Source: Cristatella mucedo
Lineage: Eukaryota; Bryozoa; Phylactolaemata; Cristatellidae
Direction: 5' to 3'
DNA length: 64,000 bases
Assembly: GCA_009760855.2 (NCBI GenBank)
Contig: WPIO01000110.1
Span: forward strand, 779,501 to 843,500
Shown: positions 45,701 to 56,825 of the stretch, in pieces
Layout: each line of letters opens with the position of its first letter
Numbering within the stretch: the stretch's first letter is position 1
Program-made: the position numbers and the translations under genes
The notes under the pieces: generated by a model
Seen by the model: only the letters and a program-made list of their open reading frames with translations
Told to the model about the DNA's origin: nothing
Databases searched by the model: none

Positions 45701-48700
45701 GAGCCTCCTTCGCTCGCTTGCCTCAGCTCGCGCTCGCCGCGGCTGCACCCTTGAGCCTCTGGCCGATATTTGTGCCTCGATATTTGTGCCTCGATATTTG
45801 TGCCTCGATATTTGTGCCTCGATATTAGTGCCTCGATATTTGTGCCTCGATATTTGTGCCTCGATATTTGTGCCTCGCCGCGCCACCGCCAGATGGCGCG
45901 AGCTCACGCCGGGTCGGCCGTCTTCCCGTAGATTGGCTACAAGGTGCACGGCATGGATCGCATGCTGAGAAATCCCTTCGCCTTCAGCCAGCCCACCGCC
46001 GGCCCGCTCCAGCCGAAACAGGTGGGCGTGCCCCGGCGACGTGGCCTGACGGATCCTGCGAACGCACAACGGAAGGAACGAGCGACGCGAAACGTTCGCA
46101 AAATCTTTGCTCGCTCTGCAATCTTTGCTCGCGCGTGCGTCGCAGGAGGCCATCAACAAGCTGCTTAATGACGAGCCGCGCCTGACGATGTCGACCAAGC
46201 TCTTTGGCAAGACGGTGGCATTCAAGACGCTCGGACTGGGTCAGATCAGAAACCTGATGATGGCCGGAGCAGGTATAGCGCGACGCCGGGCGGGACTCTG
46301 ACAAGCGCTGAGCTGGGTGCGACGAGCCAGGGTGACGGGCGGCTCTGAAAGACGGGCTGGAGGGACAGACACCGGTAGATTTGAGATGTAATAGCGCGAA
46401 GCGGAAAACTAAACGACTCATTTTCGGACTCGAGCCAAAGGATTCGAGGCGGAGTTTGCTCGAGGAGGTACAGTGGCAGCCACCGAAGCAGGCCACGAAG
46501 ACCAGGCTTGTCTCGTACGTGCACCGGCGACGTCTGCAGTGTGCGCACAGCACGTTTTCGCACACTTTCGCTGCCTCAGAGGCATCCCACCAGCATGCAG
46601 CACCCCGGCAGGTGCGCGTCGAGCAAACGCTTCGCTGGTTTCTCATCAAAGATCAAGTTCCCATTCAAGATAAAGTTCCCTACAAGATAAAGTTTTTAGC
46701 CGCGAGGTGGTTTACGTTTCCAAAAGCTATCGTCAAGGTGGCCAACGATAGTGAATCCAATTTTACTACATTTACTCTGATTTGTCTTCGATTCAACTGT
46801 GAGGTTAACCTACCTGTACCGGTACCCTGTGAGGTGGCTACTAAATGGAGTCTAGGCCTTGTACATTTCTAAAATACTTATGCGCACGAGTGCATATCAA
46901 GTAATAGTAATTTTATGAAAATAATATTAACAGCAATATTCCTACCGTCAAGGCACGGTCTTTGTTTGGAAATACCGCAGCCGCCGTCTGTCGACTGGGA
47001 TAGCAAGCTGGCGCCTGCAGCCAGGCTCAGCAGCTCAATCGAGTCATGACCGCCGCTCCCGATCGGTCTCTTACAGTCATGGCTGCCGCTCCTGATCGAT
47101 CTCTTATAGTCATGGCCGCCGCTCCCGATCGATCTCTTACAGCCGCTCCGGAAATGAAAGTGGACGTCTTCAAGACCGTCTCTTTCAAGCCCCTCAGCTA
47201 CCGACTGCCGACCGCCAGCGGATTCCCGATTAACATGAAAGTGAAGGTAGTCGGCATCGCCGACATCAACGGCCGTCTGGCGGCTCTGCCGAGCGTCGGT
47301 GGCGCATTGCCGAAAGTCGTTTTCGCCACAAACAAGCCAATCAGGTGACCGACGTCGCTCGCTCATCGAAACATAAGGGTGGGCGGGTGGCAGCGCCAGT
47401 CGCTCTTGCTCGGGCGCTCGCGCGGCGCCGCCAGCAGTTTCGCGAGTTCTCGATCCCTCCCTCTCGGCTGTCCGAGAGTGCGCTTCAACGTCCATCGTCC
47501 GTCGGCCGTGCTAGGCTCGAGCTGCAGCTGGTCGGGGACGTCCAGGTGAACGCCGGAATCGTTAAGTCGGGCACGGTGGTCGTGGCCAAGGCCGTGCAGA
47601 TGCTGCAGAGCAGGGAGACTACGCTGTCCTTCGATGCCGCGAAGGGCGCCGTCCGCCTCCAGCTCGAGCAGCCTCGCGACGTAAGGCGGCTGCTCGCGCC
47701 ACAGCGGCTTTCCGATCGCGCCCGGAGATCCCTCAGCCACCAGCCGGTCCGAGAGCTCCGCTCGCGAGCTCACTCGCAGCCAGCTCTCGTCCGGCCACCC
47801 AGCCAGCCATTGCCAACGCCCGTATGCGGACGCCCGCCGCCGCAGGTCATGATCTATGGCAAGGTGTCGACTGAGCCGTCGACGTACGCCGTGCCCGTCA
47901 CCAAGAAGCAGTGGCTGCAGTTCGGGCTCGAGCAGCAGATCTGCAAGCCCGTCAGCAACGACCTGTTCACGCATCAGCCGTTCGAGATCGTCTACGGAGG
48001 CGCCGACGGTCGCGACTCGCTCGGCGTCGCTGTCCAAATTCGCGGCGAGCGGCCGGTGCCGAGCCGGAAACAGGTGTCGGCGCCGCTGACGCAGAGCGCC
48101 GCACGAGCCCTGCTGCTGCAGGGCAGGCGCCGGCTCTCCGTCCGAGTACTGCCCGGTACGCCGCTCGCGCCCGGCAGGACGCACCAGCGGCGGCCACCGA
48201 AGCCGACTCATCTGCGGCGCGCGCCACTTTTCTGAAGCGAGGTCAGATGGCTTGAGACGGCCTGGATGTCGCGCGTTGCAGTCGGCGAAGCAGCCAAGAA
48301 GTACGAGTTCGTCTTTGCGCAAGTGACGTCCACCGGCGGTGCCGCGCATGGCAGCTTCTACGGCGCCATCAAGAGCGGCTTTGGTGCGGTCGCGCAGCAT
48401 CTCGTCGGCGGCGGCCGAGTGGGCGCGTTCGCTCGCTCCTCCTCCTCGTCATCCGACGAAGGGTCAATCGACATCGTGCGTCGCCGCTCGGCGTCACTCG
48501 GTGCAAGACGCGCCGCTTTGTCTGACTCGCTATTCGCCTCTTCTTCGTCTCCGTCCTCGTCTTCATCATCTTCCTCGTCTTCATCATCTTCCTCGTCTTC
48601 ATCCTCGTCCTCGTCCTCATCATCGTCTTCGTCCTCGTCCTCGTCGTCCTCTTCCGAATCGTTGTCGCTGTCGAGTTTGCTGCGGTCATCATCCTCGCCG

Positions 48701-48943
48701 TCCTCGTCTTCGTCTACTTCTGAATCGTCGTCGTCGTCGTCGTCTGAATCGAGCGATTCGAGCTCGGCGACCGCCGCAAAGTACGCGGGCCGCCGCCGTG
48801 GCGGCAGGCTAACAAAGAGGTTCGGTGGGCTCCTAAAGACGGTCGGCCGAGGCCGAGGCTTCGTCGTGCTCGGATCCAGCTCCTCGCCGTCGTCGTCCTC
48901 GTCATCCTCCTCATCATCTGACTCCTCCTCCTCCTCCTCCTCA

Positions 48944-48975
<32 letters not shown>

Positions 48976-51060
48976 CTCCTCTTCCTCCTCATCTTTATTA
49001 TCATCTGACTCCTCCTCTTCCTCCTCCTCATCATCCTCTGACTCCTCACCATCCAGTTCTTCCTCCAGTTCCTCGTCGTCATTATCCTCCAGCTCTTCCT
49101 CGTCGTCCGATTCATCTCCTTCGTCCTCCTCGTCGTCCTCCTCGTCGTCCTCCTCCTCGTCCTCTAGTTCATCGTCTTCTTCGCCTTCGTCTTCGTCCTC
49201 CTCTTCTTCCTCCTCGTCGGCCTCTAGCTCCTCGGCGGAGTCTGATTTCCGACAGCGAAAGGCAGCTAAACCCTACGGCAAGTTCCGTCGAGTCCTGCCG
49301 CAAGGCCTGAAGCGACGCCTGTTGCATGCCAAGAGGGCACTGACAAAGAATGTCCACAACACGTAAGTACATTATTCGTGGCTCGTTCGTCGAAAATGGC
49401 CAGCCGCGCCGCGGCCCGTCGGCAGCGTCGGTAGCAGCCAACGGAATGAGTCATTTTGCAGCTACGGCACCCAGACAGCAGTCGTGAAAACCGACACCAT
49501 TTTGGCCGTGATCGTCCATCGACAGGGAAACGACATCAGGGAAGCGTCCGTGCGCAGTACGCGCCTGTTCAACCCAAAATCGGGCAAAATGAACCGCTTC
49601 GTCCAGGTTCACGTGGGCTCCGCCGGCGGCGACGCCTGGAAGGTCAGTTCTAGCGAGTGTGCTTCAGCCATCCACGTGCTTGCGCCCCCATTCCGAAAGG
49701 CAGTGCGGCCAAAGACGACGCAAGCGCGAATTCACCTCGGCGGTGGTGAATTCGTGCAGATGCAGGTTGTGGGCGGCGGCTCGGTGACCAAGATGAACGG
49801 CTCTCCGTTGCCCGCCACCGGCTTTGGCAAGTTCGAAAAACTGCAGGCCATGTGGGGCCCCGGCGGACAGCTGACGCACGTCGCCAACTACCGCGTGAGT
49901 AGCGCGCTCGGCAGCCGGCGCTGCTCCACAGCTGCTGCCGCCACCGCCGCCGCTGCCTCTGAGGATGAAGTTGCGAAGCAGTCGGACGTTGGCTTTCGTT
50001 CGCAGAGCTTGACGTCGGTGCGTGGGAGCGCCTCGTGCGTAAAGGAGACGGCGCTCGGCTGTAAGGACCGCAAAGGCAGGCACGTGCCGTTCGTTCTCAA
50101 CCGGACCAAGATCGTCGACTTCGGTGGCGAGCAGGTTCGCGAACCGCCGCTGCAGTCGCAAAGCATGAGGGCTCGGCTCGCGATTTAGGAAGGCGATTTC
50201 AGACGGCTGATCAGGAGTCGAAGGCGGCGTTCGCCTTTGCTCGCTTGTCGAGACCTCGCTTCCGGTGGCTCGGCGTCGCGCAGGCTCGCGAGAGCGCAGC
50301 GACGACGGTGGCGGGCGTGGGCCTCGCCGTGCCGTCGAGCTCCGCGTCGTCGCGAAAGCCGCGTCGAGGAGAGGAGAGGAGAGAGGGGGAGGCGGCGGCG
50401 GCGGAGGCTGCGGTCCGCTGCGATCCTCCGCCGCCCGCGGCGGCGGCGAGCCGATCTTCCGGTGCCAGGCCGCGAAACAGCGACGCAGCCGCTGTCCGCC
50501 GTTCTCCGCAGGTTCCGAGCGTCGTCGTCAAGGCACTCGAGAGCATTTTCGCCTTCTACGAAGAGGCCGCGGAGCACTCGACCGTGGTGAAGACCCAGCG
50601 CAGCGGACAGCACTACATCGCGCTGAGCTACGCCCTCAAGGACGAAGATAAGGTCAGCGAAGCGCCATTGCATAACTGACCGCCACCGCCGCCCTGCCAC
50701 CGCCGGCGGACGGGCGGACGTGGGGGTGGAAGTGCGGCGGCGGCGATCGCTCTCACCGCAGCGTCGCTGCCACCACCGCCACCACCGCCACCGCCACCGC
50801 CTCCTTTTTTCGCTCAGATGGACGTCACCATGACGCTGCCCTCGGGCAAGTACGAGCTGAAAGACGTCGACGCGCCATGGCTGACGAGAGTCTTCTACTC
50901 GTGGTTCACCGCGCCTCTGCTCTCGCGGTCCCAGAGGACCGGGCTCTACCGAGAGCAGACGACGACGACGCCGGCGATGCGTCACGGAGCCGTCACCCGC
51001 TTGGCGGGCCGGGCTCTCGCTTCGCCGGCTCAGCAGTGGCGGACGATCACGGCTTTCTAG
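40071..51060 (+). CDS. vtg: Vitellogenin gene 3 (divergent, GC-rich, C-terminally shortened)
   Basis: Yolk-precursor paralog. Exons: 40071-40131, 40293-40400, 40684-40829, 40991-41142, 41301-41394, 41730-41858, 42101-42280, 42871-43031, 43186-43342, 43556-43743, 44059-44227, 44331-44690 (equals exons 12+13 of gene 2), 44912-45138, 45310-45401, 45571-45695, 45932-46021, 46146-46272, 47143-47344, 47515-47680, 47846-48155, 48282-49362, 49462-49642, 49760-49894, 50006-50134, 50512-50652, 50818-51060. They join in phase to about 1,717 residues. Signal peptide 1-20; Vitellogenin_N, DUF1943-like, very long Ser region, light-chain region; no VWD and no CT-like exon. The sequon N-A-T matches that of genes 1 and 2. 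Codons are strongly G/C-ending. The final exon aligns with gene 2 only for its first 40 residues or so, then differs and stops at 51058-51060. The exact 3' structure is the least certain part. Confidence 0.88.
40150..40188. repeat. CT microsatellite in intron 1 of vitellogenin 3
   Basis: Short interrupted CT run just inside the first intron. Confidence 0.85.
42691..42760. repeat. CT microsatellite in intron 7 of vitellogenin 3
   Basis: About 70 bp of CT dinucleotide with a few CG interruptions, in the 590-bp intron between exons 7 and 8. Confidence 0.9.
45765..45876. repeat. 14-bp minisatellite in intron 16 of vitellogenin 3
   Basis: Exactly eight copies of gatatttgtgcctc (112 bp); one copy carries a t-to-a change. 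It is AT-rich in an otherwise GC-rich gene, and ends 55 bp before the acceptor of exon 17 (45932). Confidence 0.95.
47044..47142 (+). repeat. Triplicated 33-bp unit carrying the exon 19 splice acceptor
   Basis: Three tandem 33-bp units (47044-47076, 47077-47109, 47110-47142), each ending in a pyrimidine-rich ctctta(c/t)ag. The third abuts exon 19. The unit's gccgctcc also matches the first bases of the exon. Because 33 is a multiple of three and the units have no stop in frame, all three AGs could serve as acceptors, adding 0, 11 or 22 residues. Confidence 0.85.
48424..49245 (+). other. Expanded two-block serine-rich (phosvitin-like) region of vitellogenin 3
   Basis: Within exon 22 (1,081 bp). 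Block A (about 48538-48770) and block B (about 48871-49240) are mostly Ser with scattered Asp, Glu and Pro, well over 150 Ser in all. They are separated by a basic linker containing GGRLTKRF and GRGRG. Ser is written almost only with TCN codons, so the DNA is a pyrimidine-rich repeat likely to change length by slippage. It is several times longer than in genes 1 and 2. Confidence 0.88.
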
Positions 51061-51343
51061 GCTTCCGGCGAAATAGGGCGAGCAGCGCATTCGAGGTAAC
51101 GCGAGCAGCGTCTAGGCTACGTCGGGTGGCAAGGCCAAGCAATGCCAGGCCCAGCCGCGAAAGCCCGACCCGGCGCGCCCTGCTCGGCTGTGCGACTTCT
51201 AAGCAGAAGTCGGCGGTTCGCAGCAGCGAGTCGGTGGCGAGTGGCGCCCCTCTCGGCGCCCCTATCCAAACAGTCCGAGGCTTGATCGCAGAGACTGTAA
51301 AGAGCATCTGAATTCTTTTCATTTTAAGCACTATTTTCCTGTT

Positions 51344-51349
51344 AATAAA
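51344..51349 (+). terminator. Polyadenylation signal of vitellogenin 3
   Basis: AATAAA after a T-rich stretch, about 284 bp past the predicted stop. It bounds the search space for any missed last exon. Confidence 0.7.
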
Positions 51350-52206
51350 GCCAGCGGTCGGTTTTGCCGAAGCCAGGCTGCGTCACTTCTCGCTGGCACG
51401 GCGCCGCGCACGTTTCAGGACGAAGCGCTTCCGCTTCCGGAGGCTCCGGTTTAGCCGTACGTTCGAGTCGTCTCCCGCGAGCGGCCATCGTCAGTGGTCA
51501 AGGTCACCAGAGCGTCAGACGCGAAGATTGGTGAAGACTTCGCAGGCTGACTCCTCTGCCAGCTGTCAGGCATGCCAACAACTGAATCGCTACCGACGGA
51601 GACAGTGTGGCCGTCACGGCAAGCTACGCAAACGCGAGTGCCGCGTGCCTCCACGACTAGCTCGTGTGCCGCGGTCGCAAAGAAACAATAAATCGTTGAC
51701 TGAGAACCCTGGTTACGGACTGGCAACTTGCATTCTCCGCGTACAGCGGCCGCGTACCACGGCGATCGCCGTTCGGCGAGCGGGCAGCGTATCCGGCAGC
51801 GAAGCGTATCCCGTAAATGTCCCGGATCGCATTTGATGTCCCTGGTAGCGAGAACTAACGCTGCAGACGCAGAGTGAGTGAGTACCGGCTTTTGGGCGAC
51901 CTTCGGCTGCACAATTCGCTTCCGACACGCGTCATTGCGGTATCCACCGCATTCCCTCTGGCCGCCACGGTGGCCAAATGCAAAATCTGTCTGAAGTCTC
52001 GTTTACACGGCTTCAGGTGTTTTTTTTTAGACGGTCAGACGGATTTATAGTTACCTTTTTATTTAATTATTATAATGCGATGCCGGCGGTCACACTTCTG
52101 AGCTCAGGATGGTTTATCTAATATTCCTAATCTTAGAAAATAATTTCAAAGTAAGGCCATTTCCAGACAGTGTTGCTCTACTCGATCTGAATCTTAATGC
52201 TGCAGC
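51350..52206. other. Intergenic stretch, no gene recognised
   Basis: No exon-like ORF. A fragment tctcgtttacacggcttcag near 52000 resembles the terminal repeat of the candidate element at 32-33 kb, followed by a T run. Confidence 0.4.
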
Positions 52207-52335
52207 AGTCAAGGTGCTCGCCCCGACCGAGGTCTGGCTGAGGTCGTGGGCTCGAGCCTCGAGGCATGTGTGAAACCCCTGAATAGAGATTAAGTTCTCT
52301 TTGGGCGCTATACAAATGAATTAGATTTATATAAA
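52207..52335 (+). mobile_element. SINE-A (tRNA-derived)
   Basis: Head caaggtgctcgccccgac, B-box-like gtgggctcgagcc, tail gagattaagttctct then gggcgctatacaaatgaatta. Same family as 11882 and 18268 but on the + strand. Confidence 0.82.
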
Positions 52336-53011
52336 AATAATAATAATGTAGCCAGGCTAGGTTTGGTTAGCTGGGACTGGACGGCTGTAATGCGGGTAAG
52401 GGTCACCGGCTAGGCCGGGTTCAGACCGACAGCATGGCCGGATGTACGGTGACGTGAGGTCGCCGGGGCTCTTGGGTAGGAGAAGTTGGCCGATTAAGTC
52501 GTGGTGTTGGAGGCTGCCGGTCTTGCCGAGTTATGCACCCGGATGGATGCAGGCGTGCTCCGGCGATGCGGCCACGCACGCAAAGCAACGAGTGCCAGGA
52601 CCCGAGCGGAGCTGGACAGCACGCTCGTTGTTGCGACTTGTATATTCAGCGTTCCCCGTGTAGCGTGTTCGTGGCCCCGCCCCCGTAAGTTGGCGTCTTT
52701 CTGCGGAAGCTCTCGACTGTGGTGGACGTCGACTCCGACTAGCCAAGCAGTTACTCAGCTAGCCAGGTCTTTTACGGCGTATGCTCGTACTGTTTTAACG
52801 GAGTCGGCGAAACGACGGGACTGCGGAAGCCGACTTACCAACTAAGGCGCTTGTTCGCGCTCGCTGCGTCGTCTTGGCGTAGCTGTGCGCCGGCGGGCGG
52901 TACCAGTGCACGCCGATACTTCGAGCGCTCTCGATCGTCCGTCTCGATAGTCCGTCACCACGAGCATCACCGCGAGCGCGGCGGGCGCTGGCCCTCGCTC
53001 GCTGTGACGCG

Positions 53012-53101
53012 TGACAGGCAGACAGACACAGCTGACGACAGAGCAGACGACAGAGCAGACGACAGGCAGACAGACAGAGCTGACGACAGAGCTGACAGGC
53101 T
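53012..53101. repeat. Minisatellite of gacgacagagca / gacaggcagaca units
   Basis: About 90 bp of interleaved 10-13-bp units. ORFs across it on both strands are repeat artefacts. Confidence 0.75.
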
Positions 53102-54650
53102 GGCGCTGGCTCCTCGAAGCGCGGCTTGCAAGTCGTGCGATGCTGCGAGAGATCGGCGCGCGCCGGCGCGAGCAGACGGCGGCGGCAGAGGGCGGCGGAG
53201 AAGGATAAAGTCCGTCGCTTTCCGAGAAAGTCCACGTCGCGACGTAGAGCAGTGTATTGCAAAGCCGCCGAATGCATGCGCCGGTGCATGCATTCGTGCC
53301 GTGCATCTCTTTCAAGCGAAATCTGAAGAACGTCTGACCGAAGTCTGACCGATCGTCGAAACCGATGTCCAGTTACGCAGTTCGTACATCGTAGATTATG
53401 ACACGTCTGGTTCTTAAGGCTTGCAATTCAGGAACCGCTAGCGATCTTGTGCAGCGTCAGAATCCGGTCGAGTTTTAACTTCCGGGCGTTCATCATTCGA
53501 TAATTAAACAGTTGTTTTTTATTATTTACATTCTATTCTTTCATTTAGCTTACACCTCGAAGCGGCTGGTGCCGACGCGGCGCGCTGCCTTCTCGTTTGC
53601 TGCCCTGACGACAGGGCGGCGGGGCTCGAGAGAAAGCGGAAATGGAGATTCAGCATCGCATGACGCGCTCGTGGCAAGAGTCGAGCGGAGGCATTTCACC
53701 GCAGGCACTTTCACTTTCGGATGAGCACCAACCTGCCTGAACTTCCAGCGAAGGTCGTCGCCAGGGGCCCATTCCAATACGCCAGTCCGAAGAGGCCATG
53801 GTCGGACAGCTGTAACCTAACCCAGGGGGATGCGTCACTTCCCGCCGAGCACCGCCCCGTATCTCTGCTGCGCCGTCCGCGTCTCCTTCGCGGGGGCCAG
53901 ACGAGCGGCAGTTTTATTAAAATTCTTCATAACAATATCGCATGCGCCAACAATAAAAAACCAAACTAGAGGGACCCCTGGGTACGCTAAGCTACGAAGG
54001 AAGACGTCCCCCCCTAACTGTGCTACTCTTGTTTGTTTTTCACTTGTCTTGCAGCCATATTTTTCACCGGCAGCAAAGCCTGAAAGGCTTTATTTGGCAG
54101 CCTGGCTATAGCGGAATTGCAGTAGTGTAGCCTCGCCAGCAGCCAGGAGGCTCAATAAGATCCCTTTAAACGGAAACCCGAGTTGCAAGTGCAGGTGGCG
54201 CAGCCTCAAGCTCGCAGAGGAGATAACCACCTACCTATTCGCGAAGGTCCCAAGCGCCTGAATCAAGAGCTGAAAGATCTCCAGATCTTCTGTACTTCGT
54301 ACAGATTGCGATCGATAGCAGCATAATCTCACACATTGAAGATTCATCAAAGATCGTCCTCCGTATAAATCGCTATCGACAGCGGGCCGACGCCCGGTCC
54401 AGTATCGTCTGCAGGCCGCCATGTAAGACTACTCAATTGCCGCATGCGGTGCGCGCGTCTGCTAAACGTGAGTCTGAGGGCTGTTCCGCCGGACTTGGAG
54501 GTCTAATGGTGCTTTCTCGGTCGCCGGCACGTAGCGAATCCTCTCATCGGTCATTCTCGCTCATGTTTTACTCTTACGCTCGTCACCCTTGATCAGCAGG
54601 TGACATTCGCGACGATCTCGCCAAACTTCGCGAGCGGCTCGAGCTCGTAT
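53102..54650. other. Intergenic stretch, no gene recognised
   Basis: Mixed-composition sequence with short ORFs only; no protein motif or splice-bounded exon stands out. Confidence 0.4.
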
Positions 54651-54820
54651 CTAGCTGATTTAACAGCCCCTTTTTGTATAGCGACAGAAGAGCCTTGACG
54701 GCTATCACCACCGCTTGCAGTGGCGATAAGGGATCGCCCACTGCAGGATTCGAACCCACGACCTCGGGGCCGAGGTCGTGAAAAGCAACCGCCTTACCAA
54801 GTGAGCAATTACGGCTCACC
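54651..54820 (-). mobile_element. SINE-B (tRNA-derived)
   Basis: Family landmarks as at 16693: ctagctgatttaacagccc, gctatcaccaccgcttgcag, reversed B-box aggattcgaacccacgacc and head ending acggctcacc. Immediately right of it is a cgtatcgtat-type short repeat (54848-54905). Confidence 0.85.
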
Positions 54821-54905
54821 AAACCCATCAGACGGTTCGTGTAGTGTATCGTATCGTATTGTATACGCAGTGTCTTGTATATTGCATCGTATACGTATCG
54901 TATCG

Positions 54906-55724
54906 TCTTCGGCTGCGCCTCACCCCTGCGAAGTTCGAGAGCAGCTGTACGCATCGTCGGCCAGATTCGCTTCGTGTTCATTTCATTCGATACGTTTGCT
55001 CCGCCTCGCCGATTCCTGCACCGAGTTGCCGATTCCCGAGCCGAGCGTAAGGCAACCTCTCGCCATCTCTCGGCGCCGGTAAAGCATTCATTCCGTTCGC
55101 AGCCGCATTGTCTCTCGAGCCTGTGCTCTCTGGGCCCGTGGCTCTAGTGCTCAGTGGGCTCTGGGCCCAGGCTCCGGAGCCTCCGGCCTGTGAGTAAGTA
55201 CTAGTTCGTGCCGCATCGCTGAGGGAATCGCCGTGCCACCAAAAAACGAATATACGTCAGCCGTCTCGATAGCTAAGCGCGGCGACGGCTGCGCCGCTGC
55301 CGCTACGCCCGCCACGACTTCGAGTTGTACTCTACCTTCATAGCGAGACGGTAGTTTCTAAAATAGACTTACGGGTATGTCGTCAAATACCCATTCATCC
55401 CGACGACGTTTCCAAGACAGCTATAATTACGTCAGTTGGGCTGTTCCAGTTCAAGCGCACGCTACGGTCGCAGGTCGCTCACACCTTTCGACACTTCAGA
55501 GAGAGAGAGCAGATGCACCCGAGGGCACCCGAGATTTCTGTTACCTTTGACGGTCCGCTCCTCTGCGTCCTCAGCGTCGGAGAAGCTCAGCACGTCCAGC
55601 GAAACCCGAAGCAATCCTCCGTCGCTGAGAGGCACGCGCGTTATTCGCCAACCCTTAAAAGTGCGTATTCGGCGTTCCATCATTCCATGTTCTCATATAC
55701 CACGTGTCCACCTCAAATCCTCAT
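54906..55724. other. Stretch with one possible - strand exon
   Basis: On the - strand, 55659 down to 55549 gives an acceptor-like acttttaag, an open frame GWRITRVPLSDGGLLRV... and a donor-like gtcaaag/gtaaca. I do not recognise it and see no partner exon, so it is noted only as a possibility. The rest shows nothing. Confidence 0.25.
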
Positions 55725-56068
55725 CAAGATAGCGTGCTCCCAAAGCCTGGAACTCACTCCCGACTTGCGTCGCGACATCTCTTAACTTGAACACATTTAA
55801 AAAGAGACTAAAACCCACCTATTTAACGCAGCATTTAGTGGGTCCCTTTGATTCGACATTTATGTGCTTATGCATGCTGACACCGTGCATGCTGCCATTA
55901 ACCACACTTGAATGCCGACCCTGTGCATGTCACCACTAACCATGTTATTCTTGTTGTTTATTGAGCATGCTACTGCTAACCATTCGATCGTGCTTCCTTT
56001 GCAGCACACGTAAAGCGCATACAAAGAGTTCTCCGAGGGCGCTTTATCAAGTTTATTATTATTAGGTC
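55725..56068 (+). mobile_element. LINE 3'-end fragment
   Basis: Matches the 3' UTR of the LINE at 12.3-12.6 kb (gctcccaaagcctggaactc, atttagtgggtccc, gtgcatgtcacc, tttgcagca) and ends with gagggcgctttatcaag and ATT repeats. Confidence 0.8.
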
Positions 56069-56521
56069 CACCGAGGGAAGAGGCATTCGATATCACATGT
56101 GCGACGGGCATCCAAAGGCTGGTCTGGTCTCTCCATAACGTCCTTCCCGAAGCCTGCAGATGCGAGACTGCAGATTCGCAAACTCCGCGACTAACTGTGG
56201 GGGGATGCCGAACATCGAACCGCGGGCTCATTTCGGGCTGAGCAAGCCTGCTGCGACTCCACTGTTGTTTGGTCGCACAGCAGCGAGCCAGCCGATGCCC
56301 AACAACGACAGTTTATTCCCAACGTACGGAGCCCCAGAGCGCTCGGCTCCCCTCGGCCCCTGCTCTCACACGACTGTCCCAGTCCCCTGGTCGACTCCGA
56401 TGATTCATCGACCACAACTGTGCACCGGCCGACCTTGATGGTGAATCCACCACCTGGCCACCAGTGGGTTACTGGCCTGTGTCCACGCCACATCACAGGC
56501 TCATCAGAGGAGCCGGCATAC

Positions 56522-56547
56522 AATACATACATACATACGTACATACG
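56522..56547. repeat. ATAC/CATA microsatellite
   Basis: Six or seven copies of a four-base unit. It precedes a small + strand open stretch (56577-56742) that is not recognised. Confidence 0.75.
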
Positions 56548-56825
56548 AACTACATCCACGACGCGAGCTCCTTACTGCCGGGAGGTCCGAACGCCGACGA
56601 CGAGCTCACACGGTCGCTCGAGGACGGCGGCGCCGCCTTCAAACGCTACAAGGCGGCTGCCAGGCTCGCAGAATTGACTCTGCTGACGTTGTCGACAGAG
56701 TCGACCGTCTGCTCTCAGCAAACCGACACAGGATACGCCTAAGCCGCTCCAACAGCGCTCTACAGCGGCCTGGAGAGACAGCGAATCAGAATCACATCAG
56801 ACAGCGAATCACACCAGGCCAGGCA

